NCBI GenBank assembly: GCA_016630955.3
Contig: CM049993.1
Location: 1,054,001-1,118,000, forward strand
Direction: 5' to 3'
Length of the DNA stretch: 64,000 bases
Source: Didymella arachidicola
Lineage: Eukaryota > Ascomycota > Dothideomycetes > Pleosporales > Didymellaceae
Shown here: positions 1-9,995 of the stretch, piece after piece
Layout: the number at the start of each line of letters is the position of its first letter
Numbering within the stretch: the stretch's first letter is position 1
Notes under the pieces: model-generated
Told to the model about the DNA's origin: nothing
The model's input: the letters and a program-made list of their open reading frames with translations, nothing else
Database searches by the model: none
Position numbers and translations under genes: made by a program

Positions 1-2362
1 GTTCGCGACAAGGAGGCACATGTTTTGCAAGTGTGTGCATTGCGCTAATGCGACTAGTTACAACATGGACCGCACCGGCCAAACTTTATATCGTCATCAA
101 ACCAGCCATCTTTGATTCAACCGCGCTCGACGATATTCTACAGCTACAGCCTTTCTGGCTTTGTTCTGGTCGCCCATTCGGCTTACCTTGTGGCTCGTGC
201 ATGCACATTAGGCACGTATCCCATGTCCTGCTCGGTTCATAAGCAACCTGAACTTGGTCCACTGTACTCTGGTACACTATAGACATCGAGTCCTTGCCGC
301 ACTCGTACGCGAGACCGATATTTCCGTCTACACGAGTAAGGCTTCCTGCGGAGCTACCAAACGTCCAAGTACCGTGCACTTCGCAACGACGAAGGTACTC
401 GCACATATTGGGCGGACTTACCCCTCCGGCGCCCCTGCCTTGAGCTAAAGTAACTTCCTATACGGAGACTCCATACCTCCAGTCTCTAAAACCCACGAGA
501 CCCACAGACGATCGCGGGAAGCTTCGTTGCTAGTCTCCGGATCTTCCCTATTCCACGTGGTGTTGCATTCGCTCCACCCTCGTACACCTGAGCTACTCCG
601 AGGATAATGCGGAAATTGCATGGTGATTCTTTGATCTCCCAGGCCTCAGGGTCTGCAATTGCCACTATTGCTAATTATATGGCGCCAGTCATCTGAGCTT
701 TCAACGGCTCGACCAAGCTCGCATCGCCCTGCATTGATTACCTGGCACAACATTGGGTATGCACTACCACATCCGGCGTTTCGGTGCCTGTACCAGTCGC
801 AGATGCCCTTTCCCCATCATTGTGTCAATGTCCTCTGTGGTCAAAACTTCATGATTCCTGCGTTACAGAAACAAGGCTGGAAGGTCGACTCATGGGCGCC
901 GCCTAGCCTAAAGTTCCTGCAAATTGCCGACCAAAGTATGGACGGCATGTATCCAGATGAGGCTCAACAGCTTGGCAGACTCACACTCCATCACCGAGAT
1001 AGCCAATTTCGACGAGCCACACATTCCAATTTGGTTCTAGAAGAGAGGCAATGGCGCAACCGTCCAGGCGTGCTTATCTCATAGAGTATATTCGAGAAGT
1101 CAACGATTACGTTATATCTCAGCATTTCTGTGGCAATACTTGGCGCACCGCACCTGCTCCACTGTCGCATAACATTGTGGCACAAGCGGAAGTGAAGGCA
1201 CGTCCCTAATGGTTCAACGTTGGTCTCGAAACCTCCACCCCGCTCCGCTCCACCTGCTGAACAATATGGCCGAAACCTTCGCACCTCGCATGTTGTAACC
1301 TCAAGGCGTTACTCTGCGAAACTGATAAACTCCAGGTTGTCACACCTCCCCGAAAGTATCTAAATACCCTATCTCGTAATCATATGCATGCACAACACCG
1401 TGCCATGCATGTGCTAGACCCTTCAGCAACTCGACCGGGTCACGCGCGGCCAACAGAAATATGCCTTGAGCAGGACCGATGGAACAGGGTCCAGGCTCGT
1501 AGAACAGGGTCTCGGTTGAGTTCAGGCTCGAGCAGACCCTGATCTGAGCCTCGCGGGAGTGTTGTGCATTAGGTTTTGGTGGCTTTCGAGGGTTTGTGGA
1601 AGGCCCGATGAAAGACATCATGACCCTGGAACTCAAATACGACGACGGGTCCGACCTCGCATCGAGTGCACGCAACAATGCTCGGCATGGTGAGCCGCAC
1701 CTGTACGAGGCTGCGAGGGCAAGGCCCCGATTTGGAAGGAGGTTCGTTGGGCCCAGAGTAATGGTCGAAAAGAGTTAGGTGAACGAGATGCGGGGAGCGC
1801 ATTCTGTTGCGGAAGGAGTAACGAGCGAACTCGCAAATGCTAGATGGTGATCCTTTGGCACTTTGAGTCTTCGCTAGAAGTAAACCAGAATCGGGATTTA
1901 CTTTCAATGAACTTGGAAGGCGACTTTTGCCTTGGGTGGCGAAGCAAGTCTAACTAGCATCACCGCGTACATTCGTGGTTTCCGTTGGATTGCACGAAGC
2001 CAGCTCGCCCGAGAGCCATGTTCAAATGCGTAGACACATAGGGAACCGAATGGCTTGCAAGACCAGCATCGTCTGAACAGCATGCACATTACCTCGTCAA
2101 TCTGCGCACGTAGACGCAATTCGAAATCCTTCTCGACACACTGCTTAGTTGTATAGGTCGCACCGAGGATCCGCACACTCCGAACCATTTACACGATCGT
2201 ATACGTGCATTATATCAAACCTGTTCATCTGAAGACACGCGACACAGACACACACATCTTTGATCCAATCAGCATTCCAACCCAACTCCCCCCGCGAGCC
2301 ACACTTCCAATCCCAACGCCCTACGCACGTATACAAACCCACCAAATGCATATACACCACCA

Positions 2363-2424
2363 ACGCTCGACGCTCGACGCTCGACGCTCGACGCTCGACG
2401 CTCGACGCTCGACGCTCGACGCTC
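2363..2424. repeat. 7-bp tandem repeat, ACGCTCG unit
   Basis: The unit ACGCTCG is repeated perfectly almost nine times in 62 bp. Because 7 is not a multiple of 3, all frames stay open across it and give repeated RRSTLDA-like peptides, which explains the apparent ORFs here on both strands. It is a minisatellite-like tract in non-coding DNA and probably length-polymorphic. Confidence 0.9.
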
Positions 2425-2865
2425 AACACCCAACCCCCCGAACACCCCAACACTAGAAAAGCCCACATCAAGCGTGAAACGCAAACCCACCGTCTGCACA
2501 CCCCTCTTTCGTGTGCAGATCCTCCCCGCTCGCCGTGCAGCAAGCTCAATCCGCAGCATTTACACAGCCCCATTGACTCAGTTGTGTGGCGTGGTGTGTG
2601 ATGTCGGAGATAGCGGGGGTGATGTGCGGCGCTGTCCAGCTTGGCTGGATATGCAGGGGGTTTGAAGGCGCTGCGGAGAGGGAATGTGCTGTTTTGGGTG
2701 GTAGGAAGGTGATGGTTGTTGACGACAACGATGGCGGCGGTGGATGCGAGAGGCCTGCTGTTTCGTGGCTCTGGTTGAATATCACGGGAGGGTGCGAGGA
2801 TAGGGCGAAGTGGCGGGGTAGGTGGAGTACGGATGAGAGCGTGAGAGGGCGTTGTGCGGAGTCTG

Positions 2866-2898
2866 GGGGAGGATCGAGGGGGGGAGGATCGAGGGGGG
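2866..2898. repeat. Two-copy 14-bp direct repeat, G-rich
   Basis: The unit GGGGAGGATCGAGG occurs twice in tandem inside a G-rich stretch. No gene is associated with it. Confidence 0.7.
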
Positions 2899-3189
2899 AA
2901 GTGGTGATTGGGGTAATGGCTGCTTGAGTTGTGTTTGGTTGGGTTGGGTTTGTGCGAGTCTTTTCTTGTTGGTACGGGGTCGTTGAGGGAGTGGGAAGTG
3001 GTTTTGCTTGTTGTGCCTGAGAGAGCTCGCTGGAGACGAGGAAATGATATTCATTCTGCTCCTGTTAGCATGTTGAAGCGGTGTTGAAGAGTGGTAGTGG
3101 TGTCTTGGCCACGAGACGCAGGATCGGTGTGTGATGAGGGGGAAGAAGTCATTTGGCTGTATCTTGATGTGACTGTGTACTGCTGAGAC

Positions 3190-5376
3190 TCAGTCATCTT
3201 TCTCGTCGGCCTGGGCTTTCGATGGCGTCGCCAGTGACGCTTTCGCCCACCGCGCCTCCCGCGCTGCGTCACGATGGACCATCTCCCGCATCGCTGCTTC
3301 TGCGCTCTCATCGCTCGCTGCTGAACCCCTCGCTGCAGCTTCCTCAGCTCTCGCAGCCTTGTTCCTCGCCCGTCGCTCTGACCTCGCTTTGACCTGGTCG
3401 TACGATCGTCCCCACTTGTCGATGCCGAGCTCAGCCCTTGTCGTCGACTTCACACCAGCAGCCTGCTGTTTGACCTTCTTCTCGCGCTTCTTGGCATTGA
3501 TTCGCAGACTCTTCTTGTCTTTGGCGTTCCTCTTGGCCCATTGGTGCCATTCTCTGCCTTTCTCGGCGTCGGTAAAGTTGACTGCGGCGGCGGCTGCGTC
3601 TCTAGCGTTCTGAGGTTCTGTGCTTGGGCGTTGTGTGGGATATGGCGATGGCTCAGCGGCGGTGTACTTGTCGAGAAGACGCTCAAGCTTGCCGATCTGA
3701 GCTTTGAGGGCAGGCTCTGCAGAGGTGTATTTCTGGAGGATGCGTTCGAGATTGCTGATTTCGGCTATGAGGGCTTCCTTGGCATGCTTGGAGGGAGGCT
3801 TGTCAGTCGATGCGTGATATCGCCATGTCGTGAGCCCGAGGGCTTCAGCAGAGTCAGCATCTGTCTCTGCTTGGTCAATGTGCTCAACTTCCTCCTCTCC
3901 TGCAAAAAGGTCGGCGGTTGACTGTCCCTTGGTTTCCAGAACAAATGCCATGCCTAGGGAATGTGTGCCATGCGACCCATGTGCGCTGCGAAGTTGCGTT
4001 TCGAGTGGCTTAGCGGCCGAGTTGTTCACCCAGAACGAAGTTCCTTCGAAAAGACGTTTCGCTGTCCTGTACACCGTTGCTACTACGGGTATGTTCTTGT
4101 CCGTGTCGTCCATGGTGGCGTCGACCTGTAGCCTTCCACTCGCGTGACCGATCGTAATGGCACCGTCCATGACAGGTTCGGGCGCAAGAGTTTGTTCAAC
4201 AAGGGTCCCGGGGATGCGCGCTGCGACGGCTGTTGTCAATGCAGCCGTGAGGGGTATAGCGCGATGTGGTTGGGTATCCGAGAGGAAGCGGACGACCAAG
4301 TCAGTCTGCGAGGTTGCGAGAGTCTGACCGGAAAGCGTCGAGTGCTCCGAGGACATGGAGATGAGACCAATTTTGGGTATCGTTCGAGGAACGGCGTCTT
4401 CGGTAGGGGCGATGCCCATGGCCACTGCGGCAGCTTTGCGAATGCGTTCGAGGAGGGCGAGCTTGTCTGGCAGCTTGTTGAATTCGTTGGGTAGAACGGT
4501 GCCGTCAACGCCGACGTCGCCTGCTCGTATGAAGATGCATGGATTGGCACCATCGACACAGGTGACTCTGTAGCCCAAGATGCGGTCGATCTTGTTGCCA
4601 GTAGGCAGCACTTTCCCAGTCTTGCTCCCATACGGCGCCTTGAAATCCAACTTGATCTTTGAACCCGGCCCTGTCACGCCATCGATGGTGTAGTCGCCAG
4701 TCACGGCAGCCTGTCCACCAGCCACGTCGAAGGTTGAGAGGATCATCTTGCCGGTATTCGTGTTGCGAATGGTGACGGTGACCTCGCCATTGCCTTGTGC
4801 ATAGGCTCGTGGAGGCAGCAGGCCAGCGTTGTAGGCATAGGGCCCAATGGCGCTGCTCATGTTGCCGCAATTGCCTGCCACATCGACGATGTCATCCTCG
4901 ATGCCCAGGCCGACGAAGGTGTAGTCGACGTCGATGCCGTCTACAGCCTCGCCCTGGTCTCTGACCTGCTGGAGGAGACTGCGTGCCCCGTCGAGGCTCT
5001 TGTTCTGCACCCTGTCTGCGATTGCTTGCTTGGAGACAAGCTTCCTCCGCCCGTGCGGCTCGACCAGGCAGATCTTGCTCAGGCTTGAGACGCCAGCTCC
5101 CATACCGTCTAGCTGGCGGCCAAAGGCGTCGCCCGAGCCCATTGTCTGCGCGAAGAGCCCAGGCCATAGCGCGCGATCTCGCGGAAGGTGCTGCGGCTGG
5201 AAGAAGACGGCGCGCGAGGTGCCGCCCCGGTAGTACGCGGCGGGGATGGCGCTCTGGACGGGATGCGTCTTTGGCTTGGGGGCGTCATGGTGGGTGATGT
5301 GGGCTCTGATGCGCACAGAGAGGGACTGCGAGGGGCGCATCACGCATTGCGGGCCATGGCAGGCGACTGGGCGCAT
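3190..5376 (-). CDS. PrpF/AcnD-accessory family protein with long coiled-coil C-terminal tail
   Basis: Single-exon gene of 728 codons from the ATG at 5376. Residues about 45-450 match the PrpF family (methylaconitate isomerase-type fold), beginning with the YYRGGTSR motif near residue 48 and including GNCGNMSSAIGP. The first 45 residues are basic and fit a mitochondrial presequence, which would agree with methylcitrate-cycle chemistry, but the substrate is not known. After about residue 450 the protein continues for about 280 residues unlike PrpF: charged, Ala/Lys/Arg-rich, predicted coiled coil, with a duplicated LERxLxKYTxAEP unit near residues 540-575. The open frame continues upstream to 5571 without a better ATG; the 5376 start is chosen because the upstream part runs into the divergent grpE promoter. 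The tail could be a real fusion or a missed gene boundary. Confidence 0.75.
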   Translation of the reverse strand: MRPVACHGPQCVMRPSQSLSVRIRAHITHHDAPKPKTHPVQSAIPAAYYRGGTSRAVFFQPQHLPRDRALWPGLFAQTMGSGDAFGRQLDGMGAGVSSLSKICLVEPHGRRKLVSKQAIADRVQNKSLDGARSLLQQVRDQGEAVDGIDVDYTFVGLGIEDDIVDVAGNCGNMSSAIGPYAYNAGLLPPRAYAQGNGEVTVTIRNTNTGKMILSTFDVAGGQAAVTGDYTIDGVTGPGSKIKLDFKAPYGSKTGKVLPTGNKIDRILGYRVTCVDGANPCIFIRAGDVGVDGTVLPNEFNKLPDKLALLERIRKAAAVAMGIAPTEDAVPRTIPKIGLISMSSEHSTLSGQTLATSQTDLVVRFLSDTQPHRAIPLTAALTTAVAARIPGTLVEQTLAPEPVMDGAITIGHASGRLQVDATMDDTDKNIPVVATVYRTAKRLFEGTSFWVNNSAAKPLETQLRSAHGSHGTHSLGMAFVLETKGQSTADLFAGEEEVEHIDQAETDADSAEALGLTTWRYHASTDKPPSKHAKEALIAEISNLERILQKYTSAEPALKAQIGKLERLLDKYTAAEPSPYPTQRPSTEPQNARDAAAAAVNFTDAEKGREWHQWAKRNAKDKKSLRINAKKREKKVKQQAAGVKSTTRAELGIDKWGRSYDQVKARSERRARNKAARAEEAAARGSAASDESAEAAMREMVHRDAAREARWAKASLATPSKAQADEKDD

Positions 5377-5591
5377 TGCACCAGCGGCATGCAGCGCCTC
5401 GGAACGCAAGCCGAGGCGGAACGAGAGGTGGGTGGCGCGTGCCCTCCGCGATGACCTCCGAATCATTTTCTTTCTGGGAGCTTCTGCTGTCTGCATCACC
5501 ACCACGCCATTGCCTCCATCCTGCGCCGCTGCCAACGACCTTAGCATATCCCTGCCTATCGCTCCCCCCACACTTTCTATTACGCATCACA
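5377..5591. promoter_or_regulatory. Shared divergent promoter region of prpF-like and grpE genes
   Basis: The two start codons lie 215 bp apart and face away from each other, so this interval must hold both promoters. No specific element could be assigned. Confidence 0.5.
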
Positions 5592-6342
5592 ATGTTCCAA
5601 AGAGCTCTCCTCCGCGCCTCAAGACAGGCTGCCGTCCGCCCTGCCGCCTTTGCGCCCATCAGACAGCAAGTTGCAAGCACACGAGCCGCCGCGCCTGCCA
5701 TCAGATGGTACTCGGACGCGCCTGCCGCCAAGGAGGGCGAGGCAGCTGAGCAGAAGGAGGATGCGCCCAAGGACGAGTCGGCGCAATTGAAGGAGCAGCT
5801 TGAGAAGAAGGACAAGGAGATTGTCGACCTGAAGGTACGCCAGCCGCCATCGAATCTGTGAAATGCAACGAAATGCAACGAAATGCAGGCGCTGACAGCA
5901 ACGGCAGGACAAGTACCTCCGCTCAGTCGCCGACTTCCGCAACCTCCAGGAGCGCACAGCGCGCGAGACAAAGGCCGCCAAGGACTTTGCCATCCAGCGC
6001 TTCGCCCGCGATCTCGTCGAGTCCGTTGACAACCTCGATCGCGCCCTCTCCACCGTCGCCCCCGAGAAGCTCAAGGGCGACAACCAGGATCTGATTGCCC
6101 TGCACGAGGGCGTCAAGATGACCGATGGCATCCTCATCAACACGCTGAAGAAGCACGGCCTCGAGCGCTTCGACCCCTCCGAGGCCAGCGAGAAGTTCGA
6201 CCCCAACGTCCACGAGGCTGTTTTCATGGCGCCCCAGCCAGGAAAGGAGGACGGCACAGTCTTCTTCACCCAGCAGAAAGGCTTCTACCTGAACGGCCGC
6301 ACCCTGAGGCCCGCCAAGGTCGGCGTCGTCAAGAACGCTTAA
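5592..6342 (+). CDS. mge1: Mitochondrial GrpE nucleotide-exchange factor (Mge1)
   Basis: Nucleotide-exchange factor for mitochondrial Hsp70 in protein import and folding. Two exons, 5592-5834 and 5908-6342, give 225 residues. The 73-nt intron has donor GTACGC, branch CTGAC and acceptor CAG, and joins in phase 0 to DKYLRSVADFRNLQER, the conserved GrpE start of the head region. The N-terminus is rich in Arg, Ala and Ser (MFQRALLRASRQ), typical of a mitochondrial presequence, followed by an acidic linker and a coiled coil (about residues 55-80). The C-terminal beta domain ends in GFYLNGRTLRPAKVGVVKNA, as expected for the family. Length matches fungal Mge1. Confidence 0.95.
5861..5887 (+). repeat. 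Short tandem repeat inside grpE intron
   Basis: Three copies of AAATGCA at a 10-nt period (AAATGCAACG unit) lie within the grpE intron, just upstream of the branch site. Confidence 0.8.
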
Positions 6343-6865
6343 GCACCACATCTTTCGCATTGTATCCTTTTATCGACTCCCACGCTTGGGGAGCTTGCGG
6401 ACTCGCATCTGTATGAGTATTTGTCTGGCTCGGTACGGCACACCTGGATGGTTATATTTGGGCATGGTACATTGGGTACGGCGTTGTTGTACACTATATG
6501 GCACGACCTGCGTGTTTCTCGCAGCATGTCTCTGTATATTCCCCTCTCACGCATTTCGAAAAGTTGGCAGCATGAAGAGCTGCTGTTGTGCATTGTAATA
6601 TTAGTCATGACGGAGACGGATTGCTACGATAGATGGACCGGACCCATCATGAATGCAGATATTGCATGATCCACTTTACTGTGCCATTTTGTGCTAAGAG
6701 TCAAAGTCTGGCTCGCTCATTCCAGTGTGTGGTCGTGCTTCCATCCAAACGATTACACTAGCGCAACTGCACATCAGAAACGCGTAACCTTGAGAACGTC
6801 CATCACCAAAACACCACAACCCTCAACGCGACAGCTCGCAAGAGGCGTTCCCGGGCGCATTGGCA
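6343..6865. other. Intergenic, 3' of grpE and promoter of Zn2Cys6 gene
   Basis: No gene seen. It should contain the grpE terminator and the promoter of the regulator that starts at 6866. Confidence 0.6.
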
Positions 6866-8962
6866 ATGTCAGAGCCACTACCAAAGCGACAGAAGCTCAA
6901 GACTACCACCGCGTGTGAACCTTGTCGAAGTCGAAAGATTCGCTGCGATGGCAATAAGCCAAGCTGTGAAGCCTGCTTGAAACGCAACCAACAATGCATT
7001 TACCAGGCCACTCCGGACGTAAAAAGTGCCAATGCATATGTCGACTCATTGGTGAACCGCGTGGCTCAACTGGAACATGAGCTCAACAACGCGCGCAACA
7101 CCATTCTCAGATTGTCTACCGCACCACCACCAGTTGCGCCAACGCCACCACCGCCAACATTACCACCTCACCCGGATTCCAATATCGACCCCAGACTGTT
7201 CCCTGATTATGCCGCTCCTGTTGCACAGACTGGGTCAGTGGACGCAATGGGCGGCGATGCCGGATTTGCTGAACACCCCATCGACGGCCAGCCATTCTAC
7301 GGCAGCTCATCAGCCCATGGTTTCACGCAGCAAATGTATGGCAGCATACTCCGAAAGGATAACACGACAACAGAACCGGAGATACCAATAGATCCAGCGT
7401 TGATGGAACCGGCCGCAAATCTGTCCGTACCCACAACGTCCTACAGCGCGCCTGAGAATTTCTCGCTGCTACCCAGGGAATTGGCTGATCACCTGATATA
7501 CCTATATTGGAATCGTGTGCATATCCTCTATCCGTTTCTGCACAAGCCTTCGTTCGAAAAGGCCTACGAAGACCTATGGAAGTCTAAATCTCAGCACCAT
7601 CAGCATTACAGGCTATCATCTGGATTGGGGCTTGGAGCTGCAGAGGAGCCGACATCGGTCATATTCCATTGCGCTCTCAATGCCGCTTTGGCTCTTGGTA
7701 TGCAGTTCTCTGATCTGCCGCTCACCGAGAAGGAGCGCCTTTCAGCAGCCTGCCTGGCAAAGTCCAAGGACCTCCTGAAGTTGGATTTGTTCGATGACGG
7801 CAACCTATCACTCGTGCAGACCTTACTGCTGTTAACACAGTACTTCCAATCGACCAATTGGCCAAGCAAGTGTTGGATCTCGATCGGTCTGGCATGCCGG
7901 CTTGCCCAAGGTCTTGGCTTACATGTAGAGAAGATGCGTCCTGGCCAACACGAGCTCAGCCCAGATGAACACGAGATGAGGAGACGCATTTGGCATGGCT
8001 GCGTGACTCTGGACATCGTCGTGAGCATGACCTTGGGTCGCCCAGCCATGCTCCTCGGATCGAAAGCTCGAAGCCTGCCAAGACCACTAGACTCTGGAGA
8101 AGAGGGTCTTCCAATAGCGACCCACGACAACACTCAGCTGTCGTCGATCGCCTTCTTTGTCGAGACTGTGAAGTTGTATCGAATAGTTGGTCGTATTCTC
8201 CTGAATATCTACAGAACTAACGATGAGCAAGACGAAAGATCTGGAGCGGTCGAAGAGGAAAGAAATGATGACATGACGAAAGAACTTGACGACGAACTAA
8301 CGAGATTCGCCAACAACCTTCCAGACACTTTGAAATGGCAGCAACCAAAGGGCAACCACGCGGATGCCGATCTGTTGGAACGACAATCGCACGTGCTGCA
8401 TGTCAGATTTCTGCACACACGAATTCTGCTATTCAGACCAGTGTTTTTGAGCTCTTGCCGATCGTACAGCTCCAACCCTGGTTCGAACGGGACCGCGAAG
8501 TACACAGCCCCATCATTCGAGCCTGTTGAAACCGCAATCGAGCTCGTTGACGCAGTCAGAGCATACTCAGCAACTGAGGCTACAGGTGCGTGGTGGTACA
8601 ACGTTTTTTACACGCGCACTGCAGCAATGGTCATCCTACTGGCAGGAGCATGTCCTCCTATCCTCGAAAGCCTCGGCGAAGAGGCATGGCAACAAGCCTG
8701 GAAAAGCTGCGTCGAGATCTTGACAAAGAACTTGCCCCCATACGCACCTGTCAAGACGTGTCTAAAGACATTGACTGCACTGCGGAATAATGTAATTCGC
8801 CAGAGATCTGCGGGCGAGCCCGAGGAAACGAAAGAAACCCTACACACCCCGGCTCCTGGCTTCGACCCGCATCTCAATGACCAGGCTTTTGATCCGTTCG
8901 AATTCGTCGAGGCCGATCTGTTCTCGGACTTTGGTTTCGACTTCACGCAGCCACTCTGTTAG
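6866..8962 (+). CDS. Zn2Cys6 fungal-specific transcription factor
   Basis: Single-exon gene of 698 residues starting at ATG 6866. The binuclear zinc cluster uses Cys 17, 20, 27, 34, 37 and 44 (CX2CX6CX6CX2CX6C), followed by a leucine-containing coiled-coil dimerisation helix (about 55-80) and a proline-rich linker. Residues from about 210 onwards carry the fungal-specific transcription factor domain (LADHLIYLYWNRVHILYPFLHKPSF; GLACRLAQGLGLH; RRRIWHGC). The C-terminus is acidic and aromatic (DPFEFVEADLFSDFGFDF), a plausible activation region. The target pathway cannot be told from the sequence, and the neighbours do not form a cluster. A coding-like frame lies directly downstream (see 9098-9334), so the 3' end may be longer if spliced. 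Confidence 0.9.
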   Translation: MSEPLPKRQKLKTTTACEPCRSRKIRCDGNKPSCEACLKRNQQCIYQATPDVKSANAYVDSLVNRVAQLEHELNNARNTILRLSTAPPPVAPTPPPPTLPPHPDSNIDPRLFPDYAAPVAQTGSVDAMGGDAGFAEHPIDGQPFYGSSSAHGFTQQMYGSILRKDNTTTEPEIPIDPALMEPAANLSVPTTSYSAPENFSLLPRELADHLIYLYWNRVHILYPFLHKPSFEKAYEDLWKSKSQHHQHYRLSSGLGLGAAEEPTSVIFHCALNAALALGMQFSDLPLTEKERLSAACLAKSKDLLKLDLFDDGNLSLVQTLLLLTQYFQSTNWPSKCWISIGLACRLAQGLGLHVEKMRPGQHELSPDEHEMRRRIWHGCVTLDIVVSMTLGRPAMLLGSKARSLPRPLDSGEEGLPIATHDNTQLSSIAFFVETVKLYRIVGRILLNIYRTNDEQDERSGAVEEERNDDMTKELDDELTRFANNLPDTLKWQQPKGNHADADLLERQSHVLHVRFLHTRILLFRPVFLSSCRSYSSNPGSNGTAKYTAPSFEPVETAIELVDAVRAYSATEATGAWWYNVFYTRTAAMVILLAGACPPILESLGEEAWQQAWKSCVEILTKNLPPYAPVKTCLKTLTALRNNVIRQRSAGEPEETKETLHTPAPGFDPHLNDQAFDPFEFVEADLFSDFGFDFTQPLC

Positions 8963-9995
8963 TCGTCGCTTGATACGAAGACAAATGCCAAATAACACTG
9001 CTCTATGCTCCTCTTCACTCCACTCCTCTCCTGACTGTGCTGCCTCCATGCCAAATCCACGCAACAACGAAGTTCGCTCTCCAGACCCGTCTCCGCCTAG
9101 CAGCCTCCACCGACAGACAATATCCTCACTGAAACCTCGCGAGCGCGGCTTGCGGCCAAGCGGCGCTGCAACACGGGCCTGACAAGACGACCAGCCTACC
9201 CAAGGCCGCCGCCGAGGCAAAACAAGGCTTTTCCGGTGAGCACGCAGTGGTTCGAGTCCGGCGCCGAAGCGGACTGGTCCGGGTTCGGGAGCGGATTGCC
9301 AAGCATCTCGAGGAGCATAGCACCGAGGCAATGAGGTCGCGGGTTGGATAAGTGCTCCATGCTGTTCTAAATACTAGGATAAAGTCTTTTGGTCCGCCTG
9401 GAGACGGGTGTGTGCATGCATTACACGCGCTGCGCCGGATCGAATAGGACATCAAGTCAAATCCACGTGCTTGAAATGCGAGACCCGATGGATATTATAT
9501 GATGTGGCAGTCTCATGTCCGATGAGTGCTCTATTCGTGACTGCTGCCTTCCCTCTTCATGTGCGGTTGCGTCTTCGTATCCACGCCCTCGGGCTGCCTA
9601 GCACTTTTCTCTTTACTTCTCCCGCAGATCCTGCCTGGTTTCGTCGTCACTCCCCTACTCTGCAGATCCAGCAGCTCGGATGATTCTAACCGAATGCCGG
9701 CGAGAGTGTGAGACGGAGACTTATTCTATGCGCTAGTGCGGGTCAAGGAGGATAGCGAGATGAGATGAGTGCAGTGCGGTCCGCACTGGGACTGCGTGGG
9801 AGAGGGCTGAGAGGAGGAAGGAGGGAAGGTTGGAAATCAAGGATTTTTGAGAGTTGCTTTCTTGCTAAACCAGTGCGAAGGTATGAAATGAATAGATGTC
9901 GCTTCGTGGCAGGTCTACCGTTGAAGGGCTTGGTTTCTTGGAGGTCTGATAAGCAGGTGGAAACATGGATGGATGGCGTGGTTTATAACTTCGCT
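8963..9995. other. Intergenic with one coding-like open frame (9098-9334)
   Basis: Between the regulator and the acyl-CoA ligase. One frame, open from the TAG near 9098 to the TGA ending at 9334, reads like protein (TQWFESGAEADWSGFGSGLP near its end) but has no ATG. It could be an exon joined to the preceding gene through a GT at 8958 and AG at 9116. The rest holds no recognisable gene. Confidence 0.35.

Larger units (their letters stand above)
1..3189. other. Gene-poor region, no recognisable gene
   Basis: No open frame here resembles a known family or carries a convincing exon-intron structure; the longest frames (about 140 codons) overlap on opposite strands and lack domain-like sequence. 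The last part, about 2600-3050, has a strong strand asymmetry, with the + strand rich in G and T. The region downstream of about 2.9 kb may hold the 3' UTR of the leftward gene that ends at 3190. Two short tandem repeats are listed separately. Confidence 0.5.

Noticed and set aside
659..1084. 141-codon ORF in the first kilobases
   Set aside because: No domain, no conserved-looking motif, and the surrounding sequence has no exon structure.
2205..2601. Overlapping ORFs with RRSTLDA repeats on both strands
   Set aside because: Explained entirely by the 7-bp tandem repeat.
5377..5571. N-terminal extension of the PrpF-like ORF
   Set aside because: It overlaps the divergent grpE promoter; the ATG at 5376 gives a plausible organellar presequence.
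9248..9258. B-box-like GGTTCGAGTCC suggesting a tRNA
   Set aside because: No A box or acceptor-stem pairing at the required distance; the match lies in a GC-rich, coding-like frame.
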